This document shows, piece by piece, positions 12,235 to 19,566 of a stretch of 45,900 nt of DNA. How positions within the stretch are numbered: the stretch's first letter is position 1; each line of letters opens with the position of its first letter. A model generated the notes under the pieces. It was given only the letters and a program-made list of their open reading frames with translations, was not told the origin of the DNA and made no database searches. Origin of the DNA: a virus; IMG/VR virus record IMGVR_UViG_3300018432_000019, positions 1 to 45,900 of that record; one strand, 5' to 3'. Both the position numbers and the translations under genes were made by a program.

Positions 12235-13214
12235 ACACGCCCGCGCGGATGAAACTCGCGGGCGTGATCGGCGGCGTTCTCGACAAGCCGATCCGCTGTC
12301 TTGTGTACGGCGTCGACGGCGTTGGAAAGACGACGTTCGCGGCCGGCGCGCCGTCGCCGATCTTTATCGGCGCCGAAGACGGCACATCACAAATCAACGT
12401 CGCGCGCTTTCCCGAGCCGCACAGTTGGCGCGACGCCTTCGACGCGTTGCACGAACTCGAAACAGCCGAACACGAATACAAAACAGTCGTGATCGATACG
12501 CTCGATTGGCTTGAACCGATGTGTTGGGCGCACATCATGAAAGGCCGTCGCACGAAAGACGGTAAGGCCATCGAGTCGATCGACGATCTCGACTACGGGC
12601 GCGGCTACACTGCCGCGCTCGACGAATGGCGCGAGCTATGCGCGCGGCTCGATCGCGTGCGCGCGCGGCGCGGAATGGGCGTCGTGTTGCTCGCGCACGC
12701 ATGGATCAAAAAGTTTGCGAACCCCGAAGGCGAAGACTTCGATCGGTTTGAGGTCAAGTTACATCAAAAGGCGGCGGGCTTGCTTCGCGAGTGGGCAGAC
12801 GCCGTGCTGTTCGCGAACTTCGAAACCCTAACGCACGGCAAGAAAGGCCAGCGACACAAGGGGATCAGCACGGGCGCGCGCATCTTGCAGACGCGGCGCA
12901 CGGCTGCGGCGGATGCGAAGAACCGCTACAGCCTTCCCGAGATCTTGCCGCTCGATTGGAGTTCGTTCGCGGAAGCCGTCGCGAACCGACAGCCGGCCGA
13001 TCCCGAAGCGCTACGCGCTCGCATCACTGAGCTACTGCAAGCCGCGAAGGACGAGGCGCTGTCGGAACGCGTGCGCCGGGCCGTCGAAGCCGCGTGCGAC
13101 AACGCCCAGCTACTGGCGCGGATCGAAAACAAACTAGCAGCACAAGTCAGCGTCGACGACGGCAACAGCGACGACAACAACAAACAGGAAGGCGCAACCA
13201 ATGGCAACCGATGA
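12231..13214 (+). CDS. Sak4-like RecA-fold ATPase (single-strand annealing/recombination)
   Basis: 327 aa, ATG at 12231 after a strong GAGGTGAGG site. Walker A GVDGVGKT is at residues 27-34, Walker B VVIDTLDW is near 86-93, and MGVVLLAHAWIKKFANPEGE corresponds to the RecA motif before the L2 region. This layout matches phage AAA_24/Sak4 ATPases, which promote annealing of homologous single strands together with an SSB. The C-terminal ~60 residues are an acidic, helical and Asn-rich tail. It is followed by an SSB that overlaps its end by 14 bp, the usual functional pairing. The AddB-like nuclease upstream would supply single-stranded substrate. Confidence 0.85.
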   Translation: MNTPARMKLAGVIGGVLDKPIRCLVYGVDGVGKTTFAAGAPSPIFIGAEDGTSQINVARFPEPHSWRDAFDALHELETAEHEYKTVVIDTLDWLEPMCWAHIMKGRRTKDGKAIESIDDLDYGRGYTAALDEWRELCARLDRVRARRGMGVVLLAHAWIKKFANPEGEDFDRFEVKLHQKAAGLLREWADAVLFANFETLTHGKKGQRHKGISTGARILQTRRTAAADAKNRYSLPEILPLDWSSFAEAVANRQPADPEALRARITELLQAAKDEALSERVRRAVEAACDNAQLLARIENKLAAQVSVDDGNSDDNNKQEGATNGNR

Positions 13215-13716
13215 TCCGACTCTGAACTTGATCCAACAGGGCGTATGGCGTTCGCACGCGCGCGGCTACGCGCTCGGCAACACGAGCAAAGGAAACCCTC
13301 AGGTGGGCGTGGACTTCGAGCTGTTAGAGGGACCCGACGCGGGCCGTCATATCACGTGGTACGGCTACTTCACTGACGCGACTTTCGACAGGACCGTCGA
13401 GTCGCTTCGGCTGTGCGGATGGATCGGCGACGATCTCGACAACCTGCAAGGGATCGACACGAACGACGTGATGCTCGTGATCGAACACGAGCCCGATCAG
13501 GACGGCGTCATTCGCGCGCGTGTGCGATGGGTCAACGCGATCGGCGGCGTCGCGATGGCAAACCGCTTCGACGCCGACGCCGCGCGCAGCTTCGCCCAGC
13601 GAATGAAAGGCCGCGTCATGGCACTCAAGCAGGGCGGCGGCAACGCCGCGACGCCGCAGCCTCGCCCGGCAACGGCGCCCGCGAGCGCGTCGAAGGACGA
13701 CGACATTCCGTTCTGA
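13201..13716 (+). CDS. Phage single-stranded DNA-binding protein (DUF669-like)
   Basis: 171 aa. The N-terminal ~115 residues look like an OB-fold (WRSHARGYALGNTSKGNPQV, then EGPDAGRHITWYGYFTDATF, and a C-terminal strand VIRARVRWVNAI). A Pro/Ala-rich linker follows, and the acidic tip ends KDDDIPF, the classic SSB tail that recruits partner proteins. The gene starts inside the Sak4-like gene. It would coat ssDNA during replication and annealing. A strong terminator follows directly. Confidence 0.85.
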   Translation: MATDDPTLNLIQQGVWRSHARGYALGNTSKGNPQVGVDFELLEGPDAGRHITWYGYFTDATFDRTVESLRLCGWIGDDLDNLQGIDTNDVMLVIEHEPDQDGVIRARVRWVNAIGGVAMANRFDADAARSFAQRMKGRVMALKQGGGNAATPQPRPATAPASASKDDDIPF

Positions 13717-13740
13717 GTCGTGCGCCGTTTGGAGTCCGGT

Positions 13741-13769
13741 CGGGCCCGCGTCGCGGGCCCGTTCTTTCT
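13741..13769 (+). terminator. Rho-independent terminator after SSB
   Basis: CGGGCCCGCG at 13741-13750 and CGCGGGCCCG at 13752-13761 form a very strong stem, followed by TTCTTTCT. It closes the 9433-13716 operon. Confidence 0.8.
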
Positions 13770-13797
13770 ACCGCGCAGTCGAGCGAGCGCCCAAACA

Positions 13798-13974
13798 ATG
13801 GAAAAGCCGGCTAAAAATCGCAAGCGCGATCTAGTCTTCGAGCGTCCCGCGAACGACACGAGCGCCGAAACAATCCAGCTAAGCGCAAATACGCGCGAAC
13901 GCGTCGCGCAAGTGCTAGCGGAAATCGTCGCCGAAAGTATGCTGCGGCGAGCAAGTAATGACGAAGCCAAGTAG
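13798..13974 (+). CDS. 58-aa protein overlapping the recombinase start
   Basis: ATG at 13798, after the terminator. It has a basic N-terminus (EKPAKNRKRDLVFERP), then a Thr/Ser segment (NDTSAETIQLSANTRERVAQ) and a helix (VLAEIVAESMLRRASNDEAK). It overlaps the recombinase start by 17 bp, so the two are co-translated. Not recognised. Small basic proteins next to large serine recombinases can be directionality factors or partners, which is only a positional suggestion here. Confidence 0.55.
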   Translation: MEKPAKNRKRDLVFERPANDTSAETIQLSANTRERVAQVLAEIVAESMLRRASNDEAK

Positions 13975-15622
13975 CACTTTTCCCGCGGGAACGCGCGTCG
14001 TGTTGTATCTGCGTCGATCAACGGACGCGCATCAAGAGGAGAGCTTAGAAACGCAACGGACGAACGGACTCGCATACTGCGCGGCGCGAAGCTGGATCGT
14101 TGTCGACGAGTTCGTCGACGACGCGAAGTCGCGCGCGGAGTTCAAAAAACGCCCCGGCCTGATCCGCCTACTGAATCACGCGAAGGCCCGCGAGTTCGCG
14201 CTTGTTGTGTTGCGCGACGAGTCGCGGCTCGGCGGCGACATGACGCGCACGGGAATCGTGATGCAAGATCTCGACGACGCGGGCGTCGGTATCGTCTACT
14301 ACTACACCGACGAACTCGTGTCGCTCGACGGCGCCGTCGACAAGTTTCTGATCGCCGCCCGCAACTTCGCAAGCGAGCTTGAACGAGAAAAGATCAGCTC
14401 GCGGACGTATGAGAACCTACTGAACAAAGCGAAGGCCGGGCGCCCGGCCGGCGGGATCAGTTACGGCTACGCGATCGTAAACAAGTCGTACGTCGTGAAA
14501 GAACCCGAAGCCGCGATCGTGCGTCGCATCTTCGCGGCGTACGCGGCCGGCGCGGGACAACGCACGATCGCGCGCGAGTTGAACGACGAGCGAATCCCGT
14601 CGCCGCGCGCCGGTCGACGCGGTACCGGATCTTGGGCGTCGAGCGCTGTTCGAGCGATCCTGATGAACCCTCGTTATATCGGCGAGGCGCGATACAACCA
14701 AACGCGCAAACTCTATCGCGGCGGAACGAAGATTCGCGAGAAGCGCGCGGCCGGCGAGCACCTAACCTACGCGTGTCCAGCGATCGTCGATCGTGAAACG
14801 TTCCAGCGGGTGTCGACGCGCTTCCGAACGAACGAGTCGTTCGGCTCGTTGCCGGGCGCGTCGGGCGCAAAGCCGCGCTACATGCTGTCCGGTATGTCGC
14901 GATGTGGCGAGTGCGGCGGACCGATCACGGTAGCTCGTCGCAAGTATGGCCAGACGAACACGAACGTGTACGTATGCGGGTGGCGCAAGGATCGCGGTAA
15001 GTCGGTTTGCTCGAACGCAATCGTCGAGCGCGTCGATCTTGTCGACGCCCGCGTCGCCGCCGCACTGCGCGCGCTTCTAACGCCCGATATCATCACAAGC
15101 GCCGTGCGCAAGGTGCGATCGATCCTAGCTGAACAGCGCGCCGCCGCGCCGGCCGAAGGGGATCGCTTGCGCGCGGAAGTCGATAAGCTTCGCCGCGAGA
15201 TCGATCGACTCACGGCGGCGATCGCGTCAACCGACGCGCCGCCCGGCGCGCTACTGCAAGCCGTCGCCGATCGCGACAGTCGACTGCGTCAAGCCGAACT
15301 CGATCTCGCCCGCGTGAAGGCCGTGGGCGAACCGGCGAGTCGGATGCTCGACGAGCTAGAGTTCGAAGCGCGCCGCCGCCTTCACGAGCTGCGGGAAGCG
15401 CTGGCCGATGCTGGCGCCGGGCGCCGCGTGTTGGCGGCGCTGCTAGCCGGCGAGCGGCTTCGCTTCGAGTCTGTCGACAGTCGCTTCGCCGTCCGCGGAA
15501 TGCTCGACGTGTCGAGCCTACTAAGGCCCGACACGTCCGTTCCTGACTGTGTTGCGTCCCCAGCGGGATTTGACACAGTCAGGAACGCTCTAGGCCCGCT
15601 ACAAGTGCCGCTCGCGGCGTGA
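13958..15622 (+). CDS. int: Large serine recombinase (integrase)
   Basis: 554 aa. The resolvase domain starts VVLYLRRSTDAHQEESLETQ, with the nucleophile Ser at ~21, and has the RDESRLGGD active-site loop and FLIAARNFASELEREKISSR in the linking helix. The recombinase domain follows (GRPAGGISYGYAIVNKSYVV, NPRYIGEARYNQ). Next is a zinc ribbon with CGECGG and CGWRKDRGKSVC (~residues 313-350), then a coiled coil (~380-470), the standard order for phage integrases. It would integrate the phage at a host attB and, with a directionality factor, excise it. Its 3' end contains a 15-bp inverted repeat that may be attP. Confidence 0.93.
   Translation: MTKPSSTFPAGTRVVLYLRRSTDAHQEESLETQRTNGLAYCAARSWIVVDEFVDDAKSRAEFKKRPGLIRLLNHAKAREFALVVLRDESRLGGDMTRTGIVMQDLDDAGVGIVYYYTDELVSLDGAVDKFLIAARNFASELEREKISSRTYENLLNKAKAGRPAGGISYGYAIVNKSYVVKEPEAAIVRRIFAAYAAGAGQRTIARELNDERIPSPRAGRRGTGSWASSAVRAILMNPRYIGEARYNQTRKLYRGGTKIREKRAAGEHLTYACPAIVDRETFQRVSTRFRTNESFGSLPGASGAKPRYMLSGMSRCGECGGPITVARRKYGQTNTNVYVCGWRKDRGKSVCSNAIVERVDLVDARVAAALRALLTPDIITSAVRKVRSILAEQRAAAPAEGDRLRAEVDKLRREIDRLTAAIASTDAPPGALLQAVADRDSRLRQAELDLARVKAVGEPASRMLDELEFEARRRLHELREALADAGAGRRVLAALLAGERLRFESVDSRFAVRGMLDVSSLLRPDTSVPDCVASPAGFDTVRNALGPLQVPLAA
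15538..15587. other. Candidate attP: 50-bp dyad inside the integrase 3' end
   Basis: CGTTCCTGACTGTGT (15538-15552) and its perfect reverse complement (15573-15587) flank a 20-bp centre. The total of 50 bp matches the usual size of serine-integrase attP sites, which are imperfect dyads next to int. It lies in codons ~527-543 of 554. There is no T-run, so a terminator is less likely. Confidence 0.5.
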
Positions 15623-15641
15623 TCTGAGCGAGCGTCCTACA

Positions 15642-15733
15642 GCGCCCCACGCGCCGCGCCCGGCCGTCCAAGCCGAAGGCGCGGCGACGGGCCGTCCCGC
15701 GGCAGTCCCGCCCGTGTCCCGGGCGTGGGGCGC
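15642..15733. repeat. Inverted repeat between integrase and structural genes
   Basis: GCGCCCCACGC (15642-15652) pairs with GCGTGGGGCGC (15723-15733) across 70 bp. The left arm is part of the 14-mer GCGCCCCACGCGCC that recurs five times in the window. No gene is seen at 15623-15755. Confidence 0.5.
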
Positions 15734-15755
15734 CGTGGTAGCCTTTCCCGAAGCC

Positions 15756-16076
15756 ATGCCGATCAACAACGCGTATTCGCAGTCCGTCCACGAAAGCTTG
15801 TCGTCTGGGTACGCGACGCTACGTCTCGCGACGATCGGGACGACGCCGCTGCGCTTCACGGCGACGGCGACTCGGGTTGCGAGCACGCCCATGCTGCGCG
15901 CGGATCCCGGCAACGGGACCGGGATCGTGTACCTGATCGCGGAAGGCGGCGCGGCTGCGGGCGGGGTACCGCTTGCCGCGGGCGACTCGATTCCGGTTCC
16001 CGTCGACGACCTGTCAAAGATCTGGGTTGTAGGCAGCACGACGAACCTAGGCGCCGCGATCGTCGCGGGCGTCTGA
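15756..16076 (+). CDS. Small beta-rich, virion-like protein
   Basis: 106 aa from the ATG at 15756; an upstream GTG at 15714 is possible but less likely. The sequence is Gly/Ala/Thr rich with alternating hydrophobics (YATLRLATIGTTPLRFTATA, GTGIVYLIAEGGAAAGGVPL, SKIWVVGSTTNLGAAIVAGV), typical of small phage decoration or fibre-tip beta folds. Its stop overlaps the next gene's ATG (TGATG). It sits beside the integrase with two more surface-type genes, away from the late operon, so it may be a moron-type cargo or an extra fibre gene. Confidence 0.55.
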   Translation: MPINNAYSQSVHESLSSGYATLRLATIGTTPLRFTATATRVASTPMLRADPGNGTGIVYLIAEGGAAAGGVPLAAGDSIPVPVDDLSKIWVVGSTTNLGAAIVAGV

Positions 16077-16867
16077 TGCTGTTTTTTGGCGCACCGAGAT
16101 CGTCGCGCCGTCGCACGCCGACGCCGCCGACGCCGCCGACGCCGCCGACGCCGCCGACGCCACCGGCGCCACCGGCGCCGTCCTTGCCTTCGACGCTCGG
16201 CAGTAAGCTCATCATCGATTTGGATGCAGACATTGTGACACTCGGCGTCGCGCCGCGGATCTCGGCGTGGCCTGATCAATCTCCGCGCGGCAACGCTGTG
16301 TCCATGGGCACGCTAGCGAACCAACCGATGTTCACGCCCAACGCGCTCGACGGCCACGCCGCGGTGACGCACGTATCCGAAAGCGTGCAACGGCTGACCG
16401 GCCCAATGGTCGGCATCGCTCTCGGCGATAAGCCTTACGCCTACGCGGTCGCGAACTTCGCGGTGTTGGACCAGGCCAACACGATCTTTTCTACGAACTC
16501 CGGTCGTTTCCGCCTCTGGACAACGGTCGGACCGAACTTGGTCAAAGCCAGCTACAGCCTCACCGGCGGAGCTGTCGACGCATCCGCGCAACGCACGACG
16601 GGGCCAAAACTGTATCACTGCCGGATCAACGAGGCGAACAGGCCGGAGCTCTGGATTAACGGTGTGCTGGCCGCAACGGCGTCGTCCGGCACTGGTGGCC
16701 TTGCAGCCGCGGTAACGAGCTTCTCGGTGGGCGCGAACCTCACCCAGTATCCGATGAGCGGCGACGTGTACCGAGTCATGATCGTGAACCCCGCGCCGAC
16801 TTCGGACGAGCACGCTGCACTGATGGCGTATTTCAAAGCGACGTACCCAACGCTCGCGCTTCCCTAA
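16076..16867 (+). CDS. LamG/concanavalin-like lectin protein with Pro-Thr linker
   Basis: 263 aa from the ATG at 16076. A short basic N-terminus (FFGAPRSSRRR) is followed by a PTPPTPPTPP linker (~residues 14-38), encoded by 9-bp tandem repeats. The rest is a jelly-roll lectin-like domain: SKLIIDLDADIVTLGVAPRI, SAWPDQSPRGN, PELWINGVLAATASSGTGGL and YRVMIVNPAPTSDEHAALMA. The 'DxS..GN' and 'NG...A' pattern is common in LamG-type tail fibre domains that bind cell-surface glycans. It parallels the lectin gene at 23749 and is likewise followed by a ~105-aa partner. Confidence 0.75.
   Translation: MLFFGAPRSSRRRTPTPPTPPTPPTPPTPPAPPAPSLPSTLGSKLIIDLDADIVTLGVAPRISAWPDQSPRGNAVSMGTLANQPMFTPNALDGHAAVTHVSESVQRLTGPMVGIALGDKPYAYAVANFAVLDQANTIFSTNSGRFRLWTTVGPNLVKASYSLTGGAVDASAQRTTGPKLYHCRINEANRPELWINGVLAATASSGTGGLAAAVTSFSVGANLTQYPMSGDVYRVMIVNPAPTSDEHAALMAYFKATYPTLALP
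16113..16172 (+). repeat. 9-bp tandem repeat encoding a Pro-Thr linker
   Basis: A run of ACGCCGCCG units, slightly degenerate at its end (ACCGGCGCC), encodes the PTPPTPPAPPAP hinge of the lectin protein. Length variation by slippage is plausible. Confidence 0.85.
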
Positions 16868-16882
16868 AACGGAGATCGAATC

Positions 16883-17203
16883 ATGGCCGCCGATTACATC
16901 GTGGTTCCCATCGCAGAGGCGCAGCTCGTGAGGGTCGGCCTCGGCATGCTCTACGCCCAGAAGAACGGCTACGACTACCCGTTTTTTGGCACGTACTACA
17001 TCTGGGATCCGCTGCCGAACGTTGCCAACACGCACGTGGCATTCGGTTCGCTCACTAGTCTCGGCGGTAGCGATGCTGGCTTCGGTGCGTGGTGCCTCGG
17101 GCGTGAGCTTCATACCTCGCTCGGCACGCTGACGTTGCCTGCTGCAGCAGAGTCGCTTGAGCCGTCATGGTTCCCACCGCCGCCCGAGGAACCGGAGGAG
17201 TAG
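16883..17203 (+). CDS. Fibre-partner protein, paralog of 23421-23732
   Basis: 106 aa, ATG after GGAG. The sequence closely parallels the product at 23421-23732: both begin with a 'xIVVPIA' motif, share GMLYA, Y[IV]WDP.PNVA.T..AFG in the middle and TSLG[ST]LTLP near the end, with an acidic/Pro tail here (PPPPEEPEE). Its neighbour upstream is again a lectin-like gene. A chaperone, tip or adaptor for the lectin protein is likely. No family is recognised. Confidence 0.75.
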   Translation: MAADYIVVPIAEAQLVRVGLGMLYAQKNGYDYPFFGTYYIWDPLPNVANTHVAFGSLTSLGGSDAGFGAWCLGRELHTSLGTLTLPAAAESLEPSWFPPPPEEPEE

Positions 17204-17211
17204 GCGCGCGC

Positions 17212-17385
17212 TCAGCTGCGCAGGCGCGTGCGCCGCAGCACGACGTAGGAGAGCCACGCCGAAGCGAGATTTAGGATCATCGTCCCGAGCGATCCGACGT
17301 GTCCCTTGAATACCATCGCGAGCTGCAGTCCGGCCGACGCGACGTTCGCGACGCAACAGAACGCAACGGCCCAACGCAGGTTCAT
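17212..17385 (-). CDS. Small two-TM membrane protein, holin candidate
   Basis: 57 aa from the ATG at 17385 (ATGA overlap with the gene upstream). There are two hydrophobic stretches: LRWAVAFCCVANVASAGLQL and MILNLASAWLSYVVL, with a basic tail (RRTRLRS). Size and topology suit a class II holin-like protein. The amidase is in the same strand block but 3 kb upstream, so this role is inferred. Confidence 0.55.
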   Translation of the reverse strand: MNLRWAVAFCCVANVASAGLQLAMVFKGHVGSLGTMILNLASAWLSYVVLRRTRLRS

Positions 17386-17858
17386 CCCGAACCCTCGCCC
17401 GCGGGCCCGAGCACGTCGAGCGCGTCCGCGTCGCACGCGACAGCGAACTCGCCGTCGCGCGCCCGGCGAACCATCGCTTCGTGTCCCGCGAGCGCTTCGG
17501 CTTCCGTCGCGTATCGCCAGCGTTCAAGGCCGGCATAGCTGTCGCGCTCGAACAACATCGACTCGAAGATCGCTCGCTCGCCGCCGAAGCCGTGATCGAG
17601 CCCGAGCCATACCGTCGACACGTGCCGACGTTCGTCAACCCAAGTCCACGCGACGCGCTTGTCGATTCCCAGCTCGATCCGATACGACCATTGTCCGAGC
17701 GTCAGCGGGCGCCCGTCGCGTCCGAAGTACAGCCCGAGCTTCGTGACGCCGCGCGCACGCGCGTCGCGGTCCAGCTGACGGCACACCCAACGCGCGCGGC
17801 GCTTGCGCGCATTGAACCGGATGCGCTCGCGACGCGCTCGACGTTGCGTCGCCGTCAC
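17382..17858 (-). CDS. Hypothetical conserved phage protein, 158 aa
   Basis: Basic N-terminus (RRARRERIRFNARKRRARWV). The core looks beta-rich and aromatic: LYFGRDGRPLTLGQWSYRIE, AWTWVDERRHVSTVWLGLDH, GFGG, then MLFERDSYAGLERWRYATEA and a helix EALAGHEAMVRRA. The 'STVWLGLDH.F' and 'ERYxTExEAxxGHxxMV' pattern is frequent in small phage proteins of unknown function. It overlaps its downstream neighbour by an ATGA junction. Confidence 0.65.
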   Translation of the reverse strand: MTATQRRARRERIRFNARKRRARWVCRQLDRDARARGVTKLGLYFGRDGRPLTLGQWSYRIELGIDKRVAWTWVDERRHVSTVWLGLDHGFGGERAIFESMLFERDSYAGLERWRYATEAEALAGHEAMVRRARDGEFAVACDADALDVLGPAGEGSG

Positions 17859-18130
17859 TTCGGCACCCGATCCCTAAACGCGCTGATCACGCGCACGAAG
17901 CGAAGTAGCTCGTCGGGCGCGTCGTTCGTTTCTGCGAACGTCGCGGGCCGTAGGCGCATGTTCGTGCCCCACGCGAGCACGCTCGCGCACGCAATGCACA
18001 CGGTTAGGTTGCCGGGCTCGGGCGGGCCGCCGTCGCCGCGCGTGCTCGCCGCGTCGAGTAGGTGGCCGCAGTCCGGACAAGCGTCCGGCGCAAGCCGATA
18101 GTCCCGGAACGGCTGATCTGTTTTGGCCAT
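17855..18130 (-). CDS. Small zinc-finger protein (CxxC...CxxC)
   Basis: 91 aa from the ATG at 18130. It has CPDCGHLLDAA near residue 20 and CIACAS about 30 residues later, making a four-Cys zinc site, followed by MRLRPATFAETNDAPDELLR. This matches small phage proteins of the type 'CPxCGxxxDAA...PxPGxxTxCxxC', whose function is unknown. No ribosome site precedes the ATG. Instead a strong hairpin followed by TGCTTTTC lies directly upstream. The frame also stays open to 18256, which would place the hairpin inside the gene. Confidence 0.6.
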   Translation of the reverse strand: MAKTDQPFRDYRLAPDACPDCGHLLDAASTRGDGGPPEPGNLTVCIACASVLAWGTNMRLRPATFAETNDAPDELLRFVRVISAFRDRVPK

Positions 18131-18141
18131 GTGGAAAAGCA

Positions 18142-18177
18142 GCGCGGGCGACAGTGGTTTCCCACTACCGCCCGCGC
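18142..18177 (-). terminator. Strong hairpin with T-run, terminator-like
   Basis: GCGCGGGCG (18142-18150) pairs with CGCCCGCGC (18169-18177), and an inner AGTGG/CCACT stem extends it. On the minus strand it is followed by TGCTTTTC and then at once by the ATG at 18130. It may terminate transcripts from 18323-19242 or act as an attenuator. No gene is seen at 18178-18322. Confidence 0.6.
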
Positions 18178-18322
18178 TCGCGCCCGTCAACTGTGTTCGC
18201 TTAGCTCGAATATACTCGCGCCCATGCCCAACCGACAGCGACGCTGCGTGCCACATCGACGACGCAGCCGAGCACGCCCAGCGCCGCGCGCTGGCACGCC
18301 CAACCGGCGATCGTTCGAGCGG

Positions 18323-18637
18323 TCATGATGCGCCGCCTTCCTTGAACGCGTCGAATATCGTACGCGCGACGCGCTCGTCGGCGTCCGTGATCGAGACGTA
18401 TTCCTCGCCCGCGACGCGCGCGACGAAGAACGGCCCGACGAAGCCGCGCCGGTTCGGCGGCAGTCCCATCAATCGACCTTCCTCGTTCACGACCACGGCG
18501 AGCCCTCCAAGGATCCCGACGTGTTCAATGTAGCCGCCGACAACGCTTTGGAGCGCTTCGAGCGTGTCGTCGATCTCGCGCAGCTCGCCGCGCGCGACGC
18601 CCGGTTCATACACGATCACTTTCAGCTTCGCTGTCAT
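18323..18637 (-). CDS. DUF3846-type protein
   Basis: 104 aa from the ATG at 18637 with AAGGGA upstream. The pattern matches DUF3846: [33 protein letters not shown], then [19 protein letters not shown] and [20 protein letters not shown]. These proteins are common in phages and mobile elements and have no known role. The start overlaps the lipoprotein stop (ATGA). Confidence 0.8.
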   Translation of the reverse strand: MTAKLKVIVYEPGVARGELREIDDTLEALQSVVGGYIEHVGILGGLAVVVNEEGRLMGLPPNRRGFVGPFFVARVAGEEYVSITDADERVARTIFDAFKEGGAS

Positions 18638-19242
18638 TGGCAAATCCCTTCCTGACGCGGAATCGTCTTCCGAGTATCGTCAACCCAACATCGCGTCCCG
18701 GTCGCGCACGGGTTCGACTCGACGATCGCGCAACCGACCGTCGAGTGACCGCTCGCGGCTTCGCTCGACGGCACATGCCAGCTCAGTGAAAAGTAGGTGT
18801 ACAGGCGGCGCGACTCGTCGTCGCAACCGATCGTGTGACCGGCGAAGCGCTGGCCAGTCGACAGCTTGCAGAAACGCGCCGGCTGCGGCGTGGGCTCGGG
18901 CTCGGGCTCGACGCCCGCGTCGGGTTCCGGCTGCGGCTCGACGCCCGCGTCGGGCTCGGGTTGCGGCTCGGGCTCGCTCGCGTCGGGCTCGACGGCGGCG
19001 TCGGGCTCGGGCGACGGCTCGACGGGCGCGGCGTCCGCTTCGGGTTCCGGCTCGGGCTCGGGCGACGGCTCGTCGCTCGCGTCGGGCTCGCTGGGCGCGC
19101 TCGCGTCCGGCTGTGACGTGCTGGCGTCGCGGGCGGGCTCGGGATCGTACGCGCCCGCGTCGACGGCTTCGGGCGCGCGGGGCGCTTCGTCCGCCGCACA
19201 CGCGGCAAACAAGATCAGGGACAGGGTTACTACTCGGGTCAT
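18634..19242 (-). CDS. Putative lipoprotein with acidic Pro-Glu-Asp linker
   Basis: 202 aa from the ATG at 19242. The signal peptide [14 protein letters not shown] ends in a lipobox with Cys15. A ~110-residue linker of [14 protein letters not shown] and DASEP repeats follows, encoded by repetitive GGGCTCG-type DNA. The C-terminal ~80 residues are globular with six Cys ([40 protein letters not shown]), probably three disulfides. This architecture is typical of Myxococcota surface lipoproteins, and it suggests a host-derived moron exported to the outer envelope. It could be a superinfection-exclusion, adhesin or spanin-like protein. Confidence 0.7.
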   Translation of the reverse strand: MTRVVTLSLILFAACAADEAPRAPEAVDAGAYDPEPARDASTSQPDASAPSEPDASDEPSPEPEPEPEADAAPVEPSPEPDAAVEPDASEPEPQPEPDAGVEPQPEPDAGVEPEPEPTPQPARFCKLSTGQRFAGHTIGCDDESRRLYTYFSLSWHVPSSEAASGHSTVGCAIVESNPCATGTRCWVDDTRKTIPRQEGICQ

Positions 19243-19276
19243 TGGTTCTTTCGGTTCGGTTCGGGGTTGTTGGGAA

Positions 19277-19483
19277 TCACTGCCGCGCGAGCGCGGCGTC
19301 GCGGACGTAGGCGGCAAGGTCGGTTTCGTCGGCGTCCGCCGCCGCGACAAGCGCCGCGTATTCGGACGGCGTCAGCTTGATCGCGACGACGTGTTCGCGC
19401 GCTTCGAGCCCGCGTTCGGCGTTCGTCTTACGGCCCGCGCCCTTGCGTGCGCCGCCGTGCGTTTCGGTTCGTTTCGGTGTCAT
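19277..19483 (-). CDS. Ribbon-helix-helix-like protein ([10 protein letters not shown]), copy 1
   Basis: 68 aa from the ATG at 19483 (a GTG lies one codon earlier). The basic N-terminus [20 protein letters not shown] is a common phage/plasmid motif. It is followed by a strand and two helices ([35 protein letters not shown]) like an RHH fold. It is similar in order to the protein at 21170-21379. The ATG lies 6 nt after a TAGTAT -10 box. It may be an autoregulator of the duplicated promoter. Confidence 0.7.
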   Translation of the reverse strand: MTPKRTETHGGARKGAGRKTNAERGLEAREHVVAIKLTPSEYAALVAAADADETDLAAYVRDAALARQ

Positions 19484-19488
19484 CACTC

Positions 19489-19531
19489 TATACTAGCGCG
19501 GAGTTGATTATCGGCAACCCAAAATCAAAAA
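19489..19531 (-). promoter_or_regulatory. Duplicated promoter/operator, copy 1 (leaderless)
   Basis: Minus-strand TTGCCG (19512-19517), 16-bp spacer, TAGTAT (19490-19495), then 6 nt to the ATG at 19483. A TTGATT/AATCAA dyad surrounds the -35 box. The block recurs at 19842-19885. Confidence 0.7.
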
Positions 19532-19554
19532 CGCCCGCCATTTAGTGGCGGGCG
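19526..19554 (-). terminator. Rho-independent terminator
   Basis: CGCCCGCCA (19532-19540) pairs with TGGCGGGCG (19546-19554), with loop TTTAG, followed on the minus strand by TTTTT. It ends the transcript of the gene at 19567-19836 and abuts the next promoter. Confidence 0.9.
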
Positions 19555-19566
19555 TGTGCGTGGGCG

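Noticed and set aside
15599-16279. 226-aa minus-strand frame opposite the lectin gene
   Set aside because: It is the Arg-repeat shadow of the Pro-Thr linker and has no coding features.
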